From Phocaeicola_A sp963625535 (GTDB lineage: Bacteria; Bacteroidota; Bacteroidia; Bacteroidales; Bacteroidaceae), in contig CAVFUK010000058.1 in the NCBI GenBank assembly GCA_963625535.1, positions 1 to 8,873 on the forward strand: 8,873 nucleotides of DNA. The letters are read 5' to 3'. The notes beneath the pieces are model-generated. The model ran no database searches. It had not been told where the DNA came from and saw only the letters and a program-made list of their open reading frames with translations. Below, in pieces: positions 1-6,553 of the stretch (position 1 is its first letter; each line of letters opens with the position of its first letter). The position numbers and the translations under genes were made by a program.

Positions 1-2
1 CT

Positions 3-694
3 GACGAGGAGGGCAATCCGCTGAAGAGACCGAGAATCCGTCTGGCTATGGACGCACAGAATCCTCTGTCCACGGTGTTCGGCCATGAGGGCGTTCACGC
101 TGTGCGGAATCTGACGGAGGAGGCTTACGGCAACCTGCTGACGGCAGCGAAGAATGTTGTCGGTGAAGCGGAGTGGAAGAAGCGGTTCGATGCCACCAAG
201 GCCCGGTATGAGGCGCAAGGCCACAAGCTGACCGATGAGGAGGTTGAGGAAGAGGTCGTGGCTGACATTGTCGGTACGATGGACAGACAAGCAGATAAAC
301 GACATCATAAAGGAAGATGCTATGGGAGGTGTCGCAATGCGTTAGCCACGCTTCACATTTTCAGCGATGAGGCTTGCCGGTCTCGGGAAACTGGTGCTTG
401 CCAGTTATGCGTCATTGGTGGAGACGGTGACGGCATGGAACAACGAAGAGAAACGACAAGAGGTTTGCCGCTTCATAGCCGACAACGCCAATCAGCACAC
501 AAGCCCCAGAGGATTGGCGAAGAAACTGATGGACTTGATGCCTGTCACTCCATTCGTGGGAAAACCGGTGGATGTGTTCCGTGGAATTGTTTAACGGAAC
601 GGATGAGGCATTCGTGCGTGTAGGTGACAAGGGCCGAGAATTCGGATTCTTCATACAAGTAAACCCAATAGCGGGGGCTCCACTTTCATGGTAA
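3..694 (+). pseudogene. Decayed 3' part of a mobile-element large polyvalent-type protein with HExxH peptidase signature (5' end outside window)
   Basis: The reading frame enters from the window edge, so the N-terminus is missing. The segment NPLSTVFGHEGVHAVR holds an HExxH zinc-peptidase motif. It is followed about 60 residues later by EEVVADIVG, which resembles the third-ligand helix of gluzincins. At 281-282 an extra G breaks the frame: removing one G lets the protein continue as TMTDKQINDIIKEDAMGG. A TAG stop follows at 343. Coding character resumes in the same frame with MRLAGLGKLVLASYASLVE. A second extra G at 583-584 breaks the frame again; without it the product runs on as VDVFRELFNGTDEAFVRVG and ends at the TAA at 692. 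Such HEGVH modules are familiar from large multidomain proteins of phages and conjugative elements; that assignment is from memory of the family style, not a search. The gene is probably dead, though consensus errors in the assembly could mimic this. Confidence 0.6.
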
Positions 695-714
695 GTCCCC
701 GCCCTTGGGCTTTT
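661..714 (+). terminator. Terminator-like hairpin at the end of the decayed gene
   Basis: The arms 661-679 and 694-712 pair over 19 positions, with 15 Watson-Crick pairs, one G-U pair and three mismatches. The loop is about 14 nt. The right arm ends in GGGCTTTT, giving a short T tract on the plus strand. The TAA stop at 692-694 of the upstream pseudogene overlaps the base of the right arm, so the hairpin sits where an intrinsic terminator would be expected. It could also be a remnant of a palindromic repeat element. Confidence 0.45.
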
Positions 715-730
715 ACCGCAGTCGCCCGCT

Positions 731-771
731 GTAGAGCTGGCCGCTCTGGGAGGGGAAGCCGGGAATGTCCG
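731..771 (-). repeat. 41-bp near-identical copy of an internal DUF1593 gene segment
   Basis: Bases 731-771 match bases 2806-2846 in the same orientation with a single difference (A at 764 versus G at 2839). On the minus strand both read DIPGFPSQSGQLY. In the full gene the reading continues VENLF; here it continues SGRLR and then a stop, inside a 30-codon frame with no start. Similarity ends abruptly on both sides. The two copies flank the AlbA_2 gene. This may be a displaced gene fragment or a copy of a dispersed repeat. Confidence 0.7.
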
Positions 772-841
772 ACCGCTTGCGCGGCGATTTCCTCTGCGCG
801 ACGTATCACAACTCCATAGATAAGCAGAAAGTATGTAGGTG

Positions 842-2383
842 TTATTGCTGGAATATCTTCTCATAATCTTCATCAGTGATTTTCCACAGCCCATCCTTTC
901 TGCCTCCTTGCCTTTCTATCAGTCTTAGTTCTGTAAGGCGTTGAAGATATTTCTTTACTTGTCTGTCTGAGACTCCCAATTCTTTTGACATACTCGCTAT
1001 GGTTATATGTGGATTAACCGAGATAAGTTTGTATATACCACGCTGAGCGGAAAGAAATTTCTTATAGGATTCTTTTGGGAACTTTTTATCTTCTTTTGGG
1101 AACTCTTTTGGGAACTCTTTATCTTCTTTTGGGAACTCTTTTGGGAACCTATTATCTTCATTGGTGAATTCATTGGTGAACTGTTCTGTCTCATTAGTTC
1201 CGTCAATACCATCTTTTACTGCCCCATTCCCATAGTTCAAGTTCCACAGAGTTACATGAAATTCTGTGGCATCCGACATGAATTCTGGCTCACGATATGT
1301 TGGCATCTGTTCATATTGCTTATAGGCATTGATTATCTTCTTCATACCACTTCCTCTCCGTTCCATCAAGTCCAAGCGGTTGAAGAAATCGGCCAACAAA
1401 GGGTTGCGACGCTTCGAGGGGACATGAAGAGGATCGAGATTCTGTATCAGTTTGCCGTCAAGCATACCGCCAGGAGAGTAGACTTCCATTCGGTCGTCGT
1501 ACATATCTATGTGGATTTCACTACCTAAGTCCATATAATCACGGTGGATGATAGCATTCGTGATGCTTTCCACCACAGCCCGTTCTGGATAGTCAGGACG
1601 TTCTTCTCTATGATCAGTCTCCTTCCACCATTTCTTGTGGGAATTGTTTCGCACGAAAGCAATCGCATCTTGAAGCATATTGATAACACTACCGCTCAAT
1701 TCCACATCATCGTATGCCTCGCCAAGACCATTGGCCATATCAAGTCCATTCCACCGGGTACAGAATATCCTTGAATGGCGCACTGGCGAATCGTCGGCGA
1801 TAAGGGCCGCGGCATTTGTCACCTTTCCATCTTCGTCTGTCATTCCCCAAGAAGCAAAGTCTGAATCCACAAAAGATGTTCTTAATTTCTGGTAGTGTAC
1901 CGCTTTAAGTTTGGTGAAAGCCAAGTTCTCGAACTTGTATGGCGATGGCATCGTGTCGTAAGTCCGTCCGGAGCCTTTCATTACGAGAGCCTTCAACTTC
2001 ATACGGTCTGCAGTGACCGATTCGTTGCCTATTCTTGTGAAAGCGATACGTTGCTTGTCGCCTATATAATAATAAGGTGTCTCTTGGCCTGCATCCACAT
2101 GCAGCAATATCAGATTTTTCCCGTCAATCTCCTTGAACTCCAAGTCGATGTCAGGAATAGGGTCAATCAATGTCTTCACCTTTTCGCTGATCACCTCTGC
2201 AATGTGATCTGCATTGTCAAGTCCTACAACTTCGTTTTCATCATTGATACCAAATACAAGCATCCCTCCATTACCATTGGCAAAGGCGGAAACACTTTTA
2301 AGCCAACTCTTTGGATGTCTTTCCTCAAGAGTCTCTTTCTTGTCGTAAGCCGTAGCTTCTCCTATCAGTGATGTTATATCCAT
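842..2383 (-). CDS. AlbA_2 (Schlafen-type) / ATPase-like / winged-helix protein, COG2865-like
   Basis: The 513-residue product has three parts. Residues about 13-130 form an AlbA_2 domain (PF04326), with the typical run SVSAFANGNGGMLVFGIND at 31-48. Residues about 266-350 resemble the HATPase_c_4 region of these proteins, with ERAVVESITNAIIHRDY at 267-283, DDRMEVYSPGG at 296-306 and ERRGSGM at 341-347. Residues about 448-503 form a winged helix (SMSKELGVSDRQVKKYLQRL). Between the last two lies a charged repeat linker, 401-440. The family is usually described as predicted DNA/RNA-binding transcriptional regulators; related AlbA_2 proteins occur in defence and mobile elements, and the biochemical role here is unknown. 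The gene is clearly more AT-rich than its minus-strand neighbours, suggesting transfer. It has its own promoter at 2467-2496. The ATG at 2383 fits the start of the family and a promoter about 85 bp upstream; no Shine-Dalgarno site is seen. Confidence 0.9.
   Translation of the reverse strand: MDITSLIGEATAYDKKETLEERHPKSWLKSVSAFANGNGGMLVFGINDENEVVGLDNADHIAEVISEKVKTLIDPIPDIDLEFKEIDGKNLILLHVDAGQETPYYYIGDKQRIAFTRIGNESVTADRMKLKALVMKGSGRTYDTMPSPYKFENLAFTKLKAVHYQKLRTSFVDSDFASWGMTDEDGKVTNAAALIADDSPVRHSRIFCTRWNGLDMANGLGEAYDDVELSGSVINMLQDAIAFVRNNSHKKWWKETDHREERPDYPERAVVESITNAIIHRDYMDLGSEIHIDMYDDRMEVYSPGGMLDGKLIQNLDPLHVPSKRRNPLLADFFNRLDLMERRGSGMKKIINAYKQYEQMPTYREPEFMSDATEFHVTLWNLNYGNGAVKDGIDGTNETEQFTNEFTNEDNRFPKEFPKEDKEFPKEFPKEDKKFPKESYKKFLSAQRGIYKLISVNPHITIASMSKELGVSDRQVKKYLQRLTELRLIERQGGRKDGLWKITDEDYEKIFQQ
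1072..1180 (-). repeat. Nested 12/33-bp in-frame minisatellite encoding FPKE repeats
   Basis: The 11-mer CTTTTGGGAAC (plus strand) occurs at 1072, 1093, 1105, 1126 and 1138, with spacings 21, 12, 21 and 12; the higher unit is 33 bp. It encodes the alternating string FPKEFPKEDK. A second 12-bp tandem duplication at 1159-1180 encodes FTNEFTNE. All spacings are multiples of three, so gain or loss of units keeps the frame. The array forms the linker between the ATPase-like and winged-helix domains of the AlbA_2 protein. Confidence 0.9.
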
Positions 2384-2466
2384 ATTGGTCTTGCCCGATT
2401 TTGTAATTGTAACCTACCTCGGCCATGTTTATCGGCTTATGGTAAGTCCTAATCTGTTACTAACGA

Positions 2467-2496
2467 CAAAGATAAATAGAAAACGGTGAAATGCAA
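2467..2496 (-). promoter_or_regulatory. Bacteroidetes-type promoter of the AlbA_2 gene
   Basis: On the minus strand, TTG (2496-2494) is followed after 19 bp by TATCTTTG (2474-2467), a full match to the TAnnTTTG -7 consensus of the Bacteroidetes primary sigma factor. Transcription would begin near 2460, leaving a leader of roughly 75 nt before the ATG at 2383. Confidence 0.65.
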
Positions 2497-2577
2497 TGTG
2501 CTTAGGGTTAAGCTATGTTTAAAAGGAGGTCGTGACATGCACTCAAATATTGCACCGACATGTATCCATCTGAACGT

Positions 2578-2611
2578 CCCTAACTCGGTATGCAGCGTAG
2601 CCGTGTTAGGG
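2578..2611. other. Inverted repeat just after the DUF1593 gene, possible terminator
   Basis: CCCTAAC (2578-2584) pairs with GTTAGGG (2605-2611). After one mismatch CGG (2586-2588) pairs with CCG (2601-2603), leaving a 12-nt loop. On the minus strand it begins 6 nt after the stop of the DUF1593 gene, the expected position of a terminator, but no T tract follows there. On the plus strand GATATTT follows. It could be a weak terminator or a protein-binding site. Confidence 0.45.
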
Positions 2612-2616
2612 GATAT

Positions 2617-3957
2617 TTACTTCAGCCATCCGCAGCGGGTGCCCCAGTCCTCCATCACTTGGTCGCGCCACTTGGCAATGGTGGCGGCGCCTTGGCAACT
2701 GTTGCCTTGTGGAGAGTATTGGGCAGGGTCGGCGAGGTCGCTCCACCAGGTGGGGCCTAGCTTGTAGTCGGTGTCGAGATGACGGCCGGGGAAGAGGTTC
2801 TCCACGTAGAGCTGGCCGCTCTGGGAGGGGAAGCCGGGGATGTCCGCCTCGATGGTGTAGGAGATGACACCTATCTTGTAGGTGGCGTAGCGACACATGT
2901 AACGACCCTTACCGAGGTAGTAGACAGGCCAGCGCTGCTTGTCGACGGTGAGGAAGCCCACCTCGTTGTCGGCGCCGGACGACCACTTGGCCTGCACCTT
3001 GGGGTAATGGCCCTTCTTCAGCTTGGGGCCTTTGAAGTGCCACTCCACGATGCCGTCGCGCTGAATGGTGTCGCTGGCGGTGGTGGCGCGGGTGAAGACG
3101 CGGCGCGAACTGTAGGTGATCTTCTCGAACTGTCCGCCCCACGACTCACGCTCGGGGCAGGCAGGGTCGCCGTCCATCATGTAGAGCAGGGTGGGCGTGT
3201 CGCCCATCTTGGGACGACCCTCAAGATAGTTATAGAAGTCGGCACCCAGATGGCCTGCCCCTTTGACGTAGGCCTCGTAGAAGCCGGCGTGCAGACGACC
3301 CGGGTCCTTATAGTTGGCGATGAAGCCGCGGTAGGACTCGTTGTTCTCGATGAACCAGAGCTGGGGGAAGTGCTCCACGATGTAGCAGTAACTGGGCAGA
3401 CTCCACTTCTTGTTGGGGCCGCCAATCCAGTGGATGCGCACCTTCGTGGCTATTTCCGGAGCATCGTGCAGCGCCTGGGCCACATCGTCCAGTCCGCCCC
3501 ACACGAGGAGGTACAGCGGGCGAGGGTCTTCCCGTCGGGCACAGGAGACAATCCAGTCGGAGCCTTCCGTGGCTGTGGAGTATCCGCACATGGGCGCGGC
3601 ACCATGGCGGCCTTGCTTGGCGATGGAGCGCAGATAGTCAGGCGAGGGCCATCCCTCGGCATGCTGGCGCAGCACGGGCAGGTCCTGCTCATAGAGGCCT
3701 ATCATGCGGATAATCTCCTCCTTCGAGCCGTCACCATAGGAGGGCGAGGAGACGATGCCTTCGCAGTCGAACAGGTTGCAGTAGAGCAGGTAGTGCATCA
3801 TGGACTGATTGTCGTCGGGGTCGGTGCCGCCGATGTCGGTGGAGATGAGGATGCGGGGACGCTCCTTCATGGACAGGGGACCGTGGGTGGTTTGCGCCAG
3901 CGCCCATGATGACAGGGCGCACAGCAGCAGTGTGAGGATTGTGGTTCGTTTCATCAT
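2617..3957 (-). CDS. Secreted DUF1593 / Sde182-type nucleoside-hydrolase-like protein
   Basis: The 446-residue product begins with a signal peptide (MMKRTTILTLLLCALSSWALA, cleavage likely after A21), so it acts in the periplasm or outside the cell. Residues about 34-270 form a nucleoside-hydrolase-like domain. ISTDIGGTDPDDNQSMMHY at 38-56 supplies the aspartate cluster (D41, D46, D48, D49) that binds calcium in true nucleoside hydrolases. LLVWGGLDDVAQAL at 150-163 and IHWIGGPNKKW at 175-185 are further typical blocks. The C-terminal part (about 295-446) ends in GPTWWSDLADP and a tryptophan-rich tail, as in the cellulose-binding Sde182 group. Length is normal for the family. The substrate is not evident; a glycan- or nucleoside-related hydrolysis is inferred. 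The gene has its own promoter at 4053-4083. Start at 3957 is supported by the signal peptide; the next codon is also ATG and could serve. Residues 372-384 are duplicated in DNA at 731-771. Confidence 0.9.
   Translation of the reverse strand: MMKRTTILTLLLCALSSWALAQTTHGPLSMKERPRILISTDIGGTDPDDNQSMMHYLLYCNLFDCEGIVSSPSYGDGSKEEIIRMIGLYEQDLPVLRQHAEGWPSPDYLRSIAKQGRHGAAPMCGYSTATEGSDWIVSCARREDPRPLYLLVWGGLDDVAQALHDAPEIATKVRIHWIGGPNKKWSLPSYCYIVEHFPQLWFIENNESYRGFIANYKDPGRLHAGFYEAYVKGAGHLGADFYNYLEGRPKMGDTPTLLYMMDGDPACPERESWGGQFEKITYSSRRVFTRATTASDTIQRDGIVEWHFKGPKLKKGHYPKVQAKWSSGADNEVGFLTVDKQRWPVYYLGKGRYMCRYATYKIGVISYTIEADIPGFPSQSGQLYVENLFPGRHLDTDYKLGPTWWSDLADPAQYSPQGNSCQGAATIAKWRDQVMEDWGTRCGWLK
2806..2846 (-). 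repeat. Second copy of the 41-bp repeat, inside the DUF1593 gene
   Basis: This is the intact, in-frame copy of the repeat also present at 731-771, encoding DIPGFPSQSGQLY (residues 372-384). It reads smoothly into conserved-looking sequence on both sides, so it is likely the parent copy. Confidence 0.7.
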
Positions 3958-3998
3958 CGTATTCTTAGTTTTAGTTGTTTATGTGGACTCCCGCCGAG

Positions 3999-4029
3999 CC
4001 CTCGCAGCTTTAGTCGCAGGCAACGAGGG
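3999..4029 (-). promoter_or_regulatory. Possible stem-loop in the DUF1593 leader
   Basis: CCCTCG at 3999-4004 and CGAGGG at 4024-4029 can pair as a 6-bp stem with a 19-nt loop. It lies in the predicted untranslated leader, about 40 nt before the start codon. There is no T tract. A chance pairing is possible. Confidence 0.25.
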
Positions 4030-4052
4030 TACGACCGACGATAAATCACATG

Positions 4053-4083
4053 CAAATATGACCATAAATCCCCACACTGCCAA
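4053..4083 (-). promoter_or_regulatory. Probable promoter of the DUF1593 gene
   Basis: On the minus strand, TTG (4083-4081) is followed after 20 bp by CATATTTG (4060-4053), which matches TAnnTTTG except at the first base. The predicted transcript starts near 4046 with a leader of about 90 nt. A second CATATTTG occurs at about 4096-4103 (plus-strand CAAATATG) without a suitable upstream TTG that I could see. Confidence 0.5.
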
Positions 4084-4120
4084 TGTTTACGCCCGCAAAT
4101 ATGACGGACGGGCAATAGAA

Positions 4121-6460
4121 TTATTCCGCCACCGCTTCACCCTCGGCCTGTTCGCCCTTTTGGGGAGTTGTCAGCGCTTCGCCGTCTTGGGAAGCCGCTT
4201 CACGCTCCTCGGCATCCACCGCGGCTTGTTCGCCCTTTTGGGGAGCCGTCAGCGCTTCGCCGTCCTGGGAAGCCGCTTCACGCTCCTCGGGAGCCACGGC
4301 TTGTTCGCCCTTTTGGGGAGCTGTCAGCGCTTCGCCCTCTTGGGAAGCCTCTTCACGCTCCTCGGCATCCGCTGCCGCTTCACTCTCCTCGGGATGACAC
4401 CTGCCCAGGCAGATATCCGCGAGGATGCCTTTTGAATTGTTGCGGATGGCGGTGTGCACGTCGCGTATCTGATTGCACGTGTTGATGAGCAGGTTGACAG
4501 AGTCCCTGTAGATGGTGCCTTGCGTGAACAATGAGTCGCTGGCGGAAATGTAGTGGTTTATGCTGTCAATCACCTCCTGCGAGGCATACCGGCTGAACAG
4601 TTCGCCGTTGATGTGGGAGATGCCGTGCGTGTAGAGGCATTGGTTGAGCTTTCGGAGCGACTGCAGGATGGTGTTGAACTGATGGCTGTTGTTGTCCGAC
4701 TGGGCATTGTTGAGGATGTCTATCGTCTCGCTCTCTTGTTGCGACACCGTCTCGTAGGTCTCGAGGAACCGCTGGGCGTAGAACAAGTACGCATAACCTG
4801 TCTTGATGACACCCGGGTCGGCTACCTTCGACATGGCGAAGCGGCAGAGGCTCTCGTCAATCTGCGCCACGGCGGCCTTGCTCTGCTCGTAGGCCTCCTT
4901 TATCTTGTTGATGGGCAGGGCCGAAGCCTTGTAGGTCGTTCCTTGGTAGATTACCTTCGAGAACTTCGAGCTGCCGCGGATAATCAGGGCGTTGTCGTAG
5001 TCGCTCTTCGTCGCCAGGTATCTGTTGATGGTCGCCAGATTCTCCTTGTCGTTAGGACGGAAGGTGTCCGCGGGGGTGCATCGGTTGTAGTCGAACTCCA
5101 CCACATCGCGTTGGAAGAGATAGAGCCGATACGGACTCCAGCAGAACTCTTCGTCGATGACGGTGTCAATCTGGTCGTTGCCTATCAGCGTTATCTCTTT
5201 CGAGATGTCGCACATCGCCTTCAGGTCCGCCAGGCATTGATGCGCCACCAGGTTCTTGACGTTTTGGGGGACGATGTCCCAAGCCTTGCCCTCGATGTCG
5301 GCGGTCTTGGGATAGTTGGCCTCCCTGACGGCATCGAGGCGTACCCTCCAGTCGGGGTGGGTGGAGTAGATGGACTCGAAGATGAGTTGCGCGTCTGTGA
5401 TCTTCCGGATGGGCTCGCGGAGCGGGGTGGTGGAGCTGACGTGGATGTCGGTTGACTCCTCGAGGTAGCGGTCCGCCTTCTCGTACGCGGTCCAGAAGTC
5501 AGTTATCAGTTTGTTGTTGGAAGCCAAATCCTGCACCGTACTGAGGAAGCAATTTGTCCGTCCTGAGGTCTCGAGCAGCTTGCTCGCGAAGGAGACGTAC
5601 GTCTCGCTGCCCACGATGCGGGCCGCCACGGCGTCGGCGTCGTACTCCATCTGGCGGGAGAGCCGCAGGTAAGCCAACTGCACACGGTCGTAGATGAATT
5701 CCATCGCCTTCACGTAACCTATCGTCAGTCCGTAGAGGAGCCACCCGAGACCCTTTATGGCGATGGTGATGAAGAAGCCGCCACCGAGTATCCAAGGGAA
5801 GTCTATCAGATGGTTCACGGTGGTGTTCCAGCGCTCGTTGACGCTCATGGTGCTGGTGATGAACGAGTTGAGAATCTGCATGACGGTGCCCCAGCGCATG
5901 GTCTCTTGGGAGAAGTGCCCGAACTCGTGGGCCAGGCAGGCGGCCGTCTCGGCAAGGCTCATGTGGTGGAATATGCCCAGGCCGACCTGCAGGTTCTTCT
6001 TCACGGGGAGGAAAATGTTGGTGAACCGCGAGTCGAAGAAGACGCAGGCGTTGGCGTCGGGCGTCACGTAGATGTGTGCGGGGTGGGGTACCTTGGCCAT
6101 GTCCGCTATCTTCCAGATGAAGTGAACCAGTTCCGGCGCGTCGTCCTCGGTGATCTCGTTTCGCACATCGCGGTCGCTCTTATAGAGCACGTAGAAGGGA
6201 CGCAGGATGCCCTTGCTGAAGGGGTAGGCGAGCGACCATCCGATGATGCCGCCGGCGACCACGGACACGAAGCCCTTGAGGTAGTCGTCGCAGAAGATGG
6301 CGTAGAAGCCCCAAATGATGCTCCATACGCAGCCGAGGGCCAGGACCACCACGAACAAGGCGATGGGCAAATACAGTAGCATGAAGGCTATCATCCACAT
6401 AAATACTTTCCGAACGGCTCTCTTCTGAGCTGTGCAATCGTTGATTTTCATATCTTTCAT
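4121..6460 (-). CDS. Membrane-bound M48-family zinc metallopeptidase with long C-terminal extension
   Basis: The 779-residue product has hydrophobic segments at about 19-56 (probably two membrane passes), 63-81 and 223-250. The zinc motif HEFGH is at 178-182, within CLAHEFGHFSQE. The third ligand is probably E272 in RQMEYDADAVAARIVG, the usual M48 ExxAD block. STHPDWRVRLDAV at 366-378 is the typical STHP/R block closing the peptidase domain. This fits the HtpX/Ste24-like group of membrane proteases, which degrade or process membrane proteins; the substrate here is unknown. Ordinary HtpX-type members are about 300 residues, so residues about 390-690 form a large extra region I do not recognise. 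The last 80 residues are a charged tandem repeat (see 4151-4378). The start at 6460 follows an A-rich leader; M4 at 6451 is an alternative. The gene has its own complex control region at 6509-6588 and lies downstream of DUF4421. Confidence 0.88.
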   Translation of the reverse strand: MKDMKINDCTAQKRAVRKVFMWMIAFMLLYLPIALFVVVLALGCVWSIIWGFYAIFCDDYLKGFVSVVAGGIIGWSLAYPFSKGILRPFYVLYKSDRDVRNEITEDDAPELVHFIWKIADMAKVPHPAHIYVTPDANACVFFDSRFTNIFLPVKKNLQVGLGIFHHMSLAETAACLAHEFGHFSQETMRWGTVMQILNSFITSTMSVNERWNTTVNHLIDFPWILGGGFFITIAIKGLGWLLYGLTIGYVKAMEFIYDRVQLAYLRLSRQMEYDADAVAARIVGSETYVSFASKLLETSGRTNCFLSTVQDLASNNKLITDFWTAYEKADRYLEESTDIHVSSTTPLREPIRKITDAQLIFESIYSTHPDWRVRLDAVREANYPKTADIEGKAWDIVPQNVKNLVAHQCLADLKAMCDISKEITLIGNDQIDTVIDEEFCWSPYRLYLFQRDVVEFDYNRCTPADTFRPNDKENLATINRYLATKSDYDNALIIRGSSKFSKVIYQGTTYKASALPINKIKEAYEQSKAAVAQIDESLCRFAMSKVADPGVIKTGYAYLFYAQRFLETYETVSQQESETIDILNNAQSDNNSHQFNTILQSLRKLNQCLYTHGISHINGELFSRYASQEVIDSINHYISASDSLFTQGTIYRDSVNLLINTCNQIRDVHTAIRNNSKGILADICLGRCHPEESEAAADAEEREEASQEGEALTAPQKGEQAVAPEEREAASQDGEALTAPQKGEQAAVDAEEREAASQDGEALTTPQKGEQAEGEAVAE
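4151..4378 (-). repeat. Three 75/78-bp in-frame repeats at the end of the M48 gene
   Basis: The plus-strand block TTCGCCCTTTTGGGGAG starts at 4151, 4229 and 4304, giving periods of 78 and 75 bp. The copies are nearly identical in DNA. They encode units beginning EEREAASQDGEAL and ending PQKGEQA at residues 700-724, 725-750 and 751 onward. The tail is acidic and rich in Glu, Ala and Gln, and looks disordered. Both periods keep the frame. Confidence 0.92.
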
Positions 6461-6508
6461 AGTGTTTTAGTTTGATGGCAATTGATGTTCTCTTTGTCTT
6501 GTGACTGA

Positions 6509-6516
6509 CAAATATA
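6509..6516 (-). promoter_or_regulatory. -7 element of the M48 gene promoter (no -33 element)
   Basis: TATATTTG on the minus strand (6516-6509) is a full TAnnTTTG match. It would start transcription near 6503, about 42 nt before the ATG at 6460. The position expected for TTG, 19-21 bp upstream, instead falls inside the perfect palindrome at 6528-6543, so basal activity may depend on a bound regulator. Confidence 0.6.
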
Positions 6517-6527
6517 AGGAAAATCCT

Positions 6528-6543
6528 CTTACCCGCGGGTAAG
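6528..6543. promoter_or_regulatory. Perfect 16-bp palindrome, candidate operator
   Basis: CTTACCCGCGGGTAAG equals its own reverse complement. Its centre is about 33 bp upstream of the predicted start of M48 transcription, exactly where the -33 promoter element would lie. That suggests a dimeric regulator site. An alternative is a short terminator hairpin (6-bp stem, CGCG loop, then AGGATTTT on the minus strand) for the DUF4421 gene, whose stop is about 50 nt away. Confidence 0.6.
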
Positions 6544-6553
6544 GTCCCTGCGC

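Noticed and set aside
412..894. 160-codon minus-strand frame
   Set aside because: It overlaps the 3' end of the AlbA_2 gene and the decayed plus-strand gene, with Arg/Ser/Pro-rich low-information sequence.
2522..2767. AGGAGGT followed by ATG at 2537 on the plus strand, like a strong ribosome site
   Set aside because: The frame runs into the antisense of the DUF1593 gene with no recognisable product, and Bacteroidales rarely rely on Shine-Dalgarno sites.
731..2846. attL/attR of an integrated element at the 41-bp repeats
   Set aside because: No integrase is present, and the sequence beyond the left copy does not resemble the DUF1593 3' end that a displaced target would leave.
2779..3909. 376-codon plus-strand open frame opposite the DUF1593 gene
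   Set aside because: The product is a Val/Gly/Ala/Leu-rich string with no motifs, typical of the antisense of a GC-rich gene; the minus-strand gene has a signal peptide and family motifs.
4091..4113. GCCCG/CGGGC stem as a terminator after the M48 gene
   Set aside because: Only 5 bp of stem with a 13-nt loop and no T tract.
3809..4435. Plus-strand frame with repeated FALLGSCQRFAVLGS-like units
   Set aside because: The periodicity is the complement of the M48 repeat tail, and the frame crosses the DUF1593 start and promoter.
4553..6379. Long plus-strand open frames (300 and 189 codons) opposite the M48 gene
   Set aside because: Antisense shadows of a gene with a clear HEFGH peptidase domain; no promoter or start signals found.
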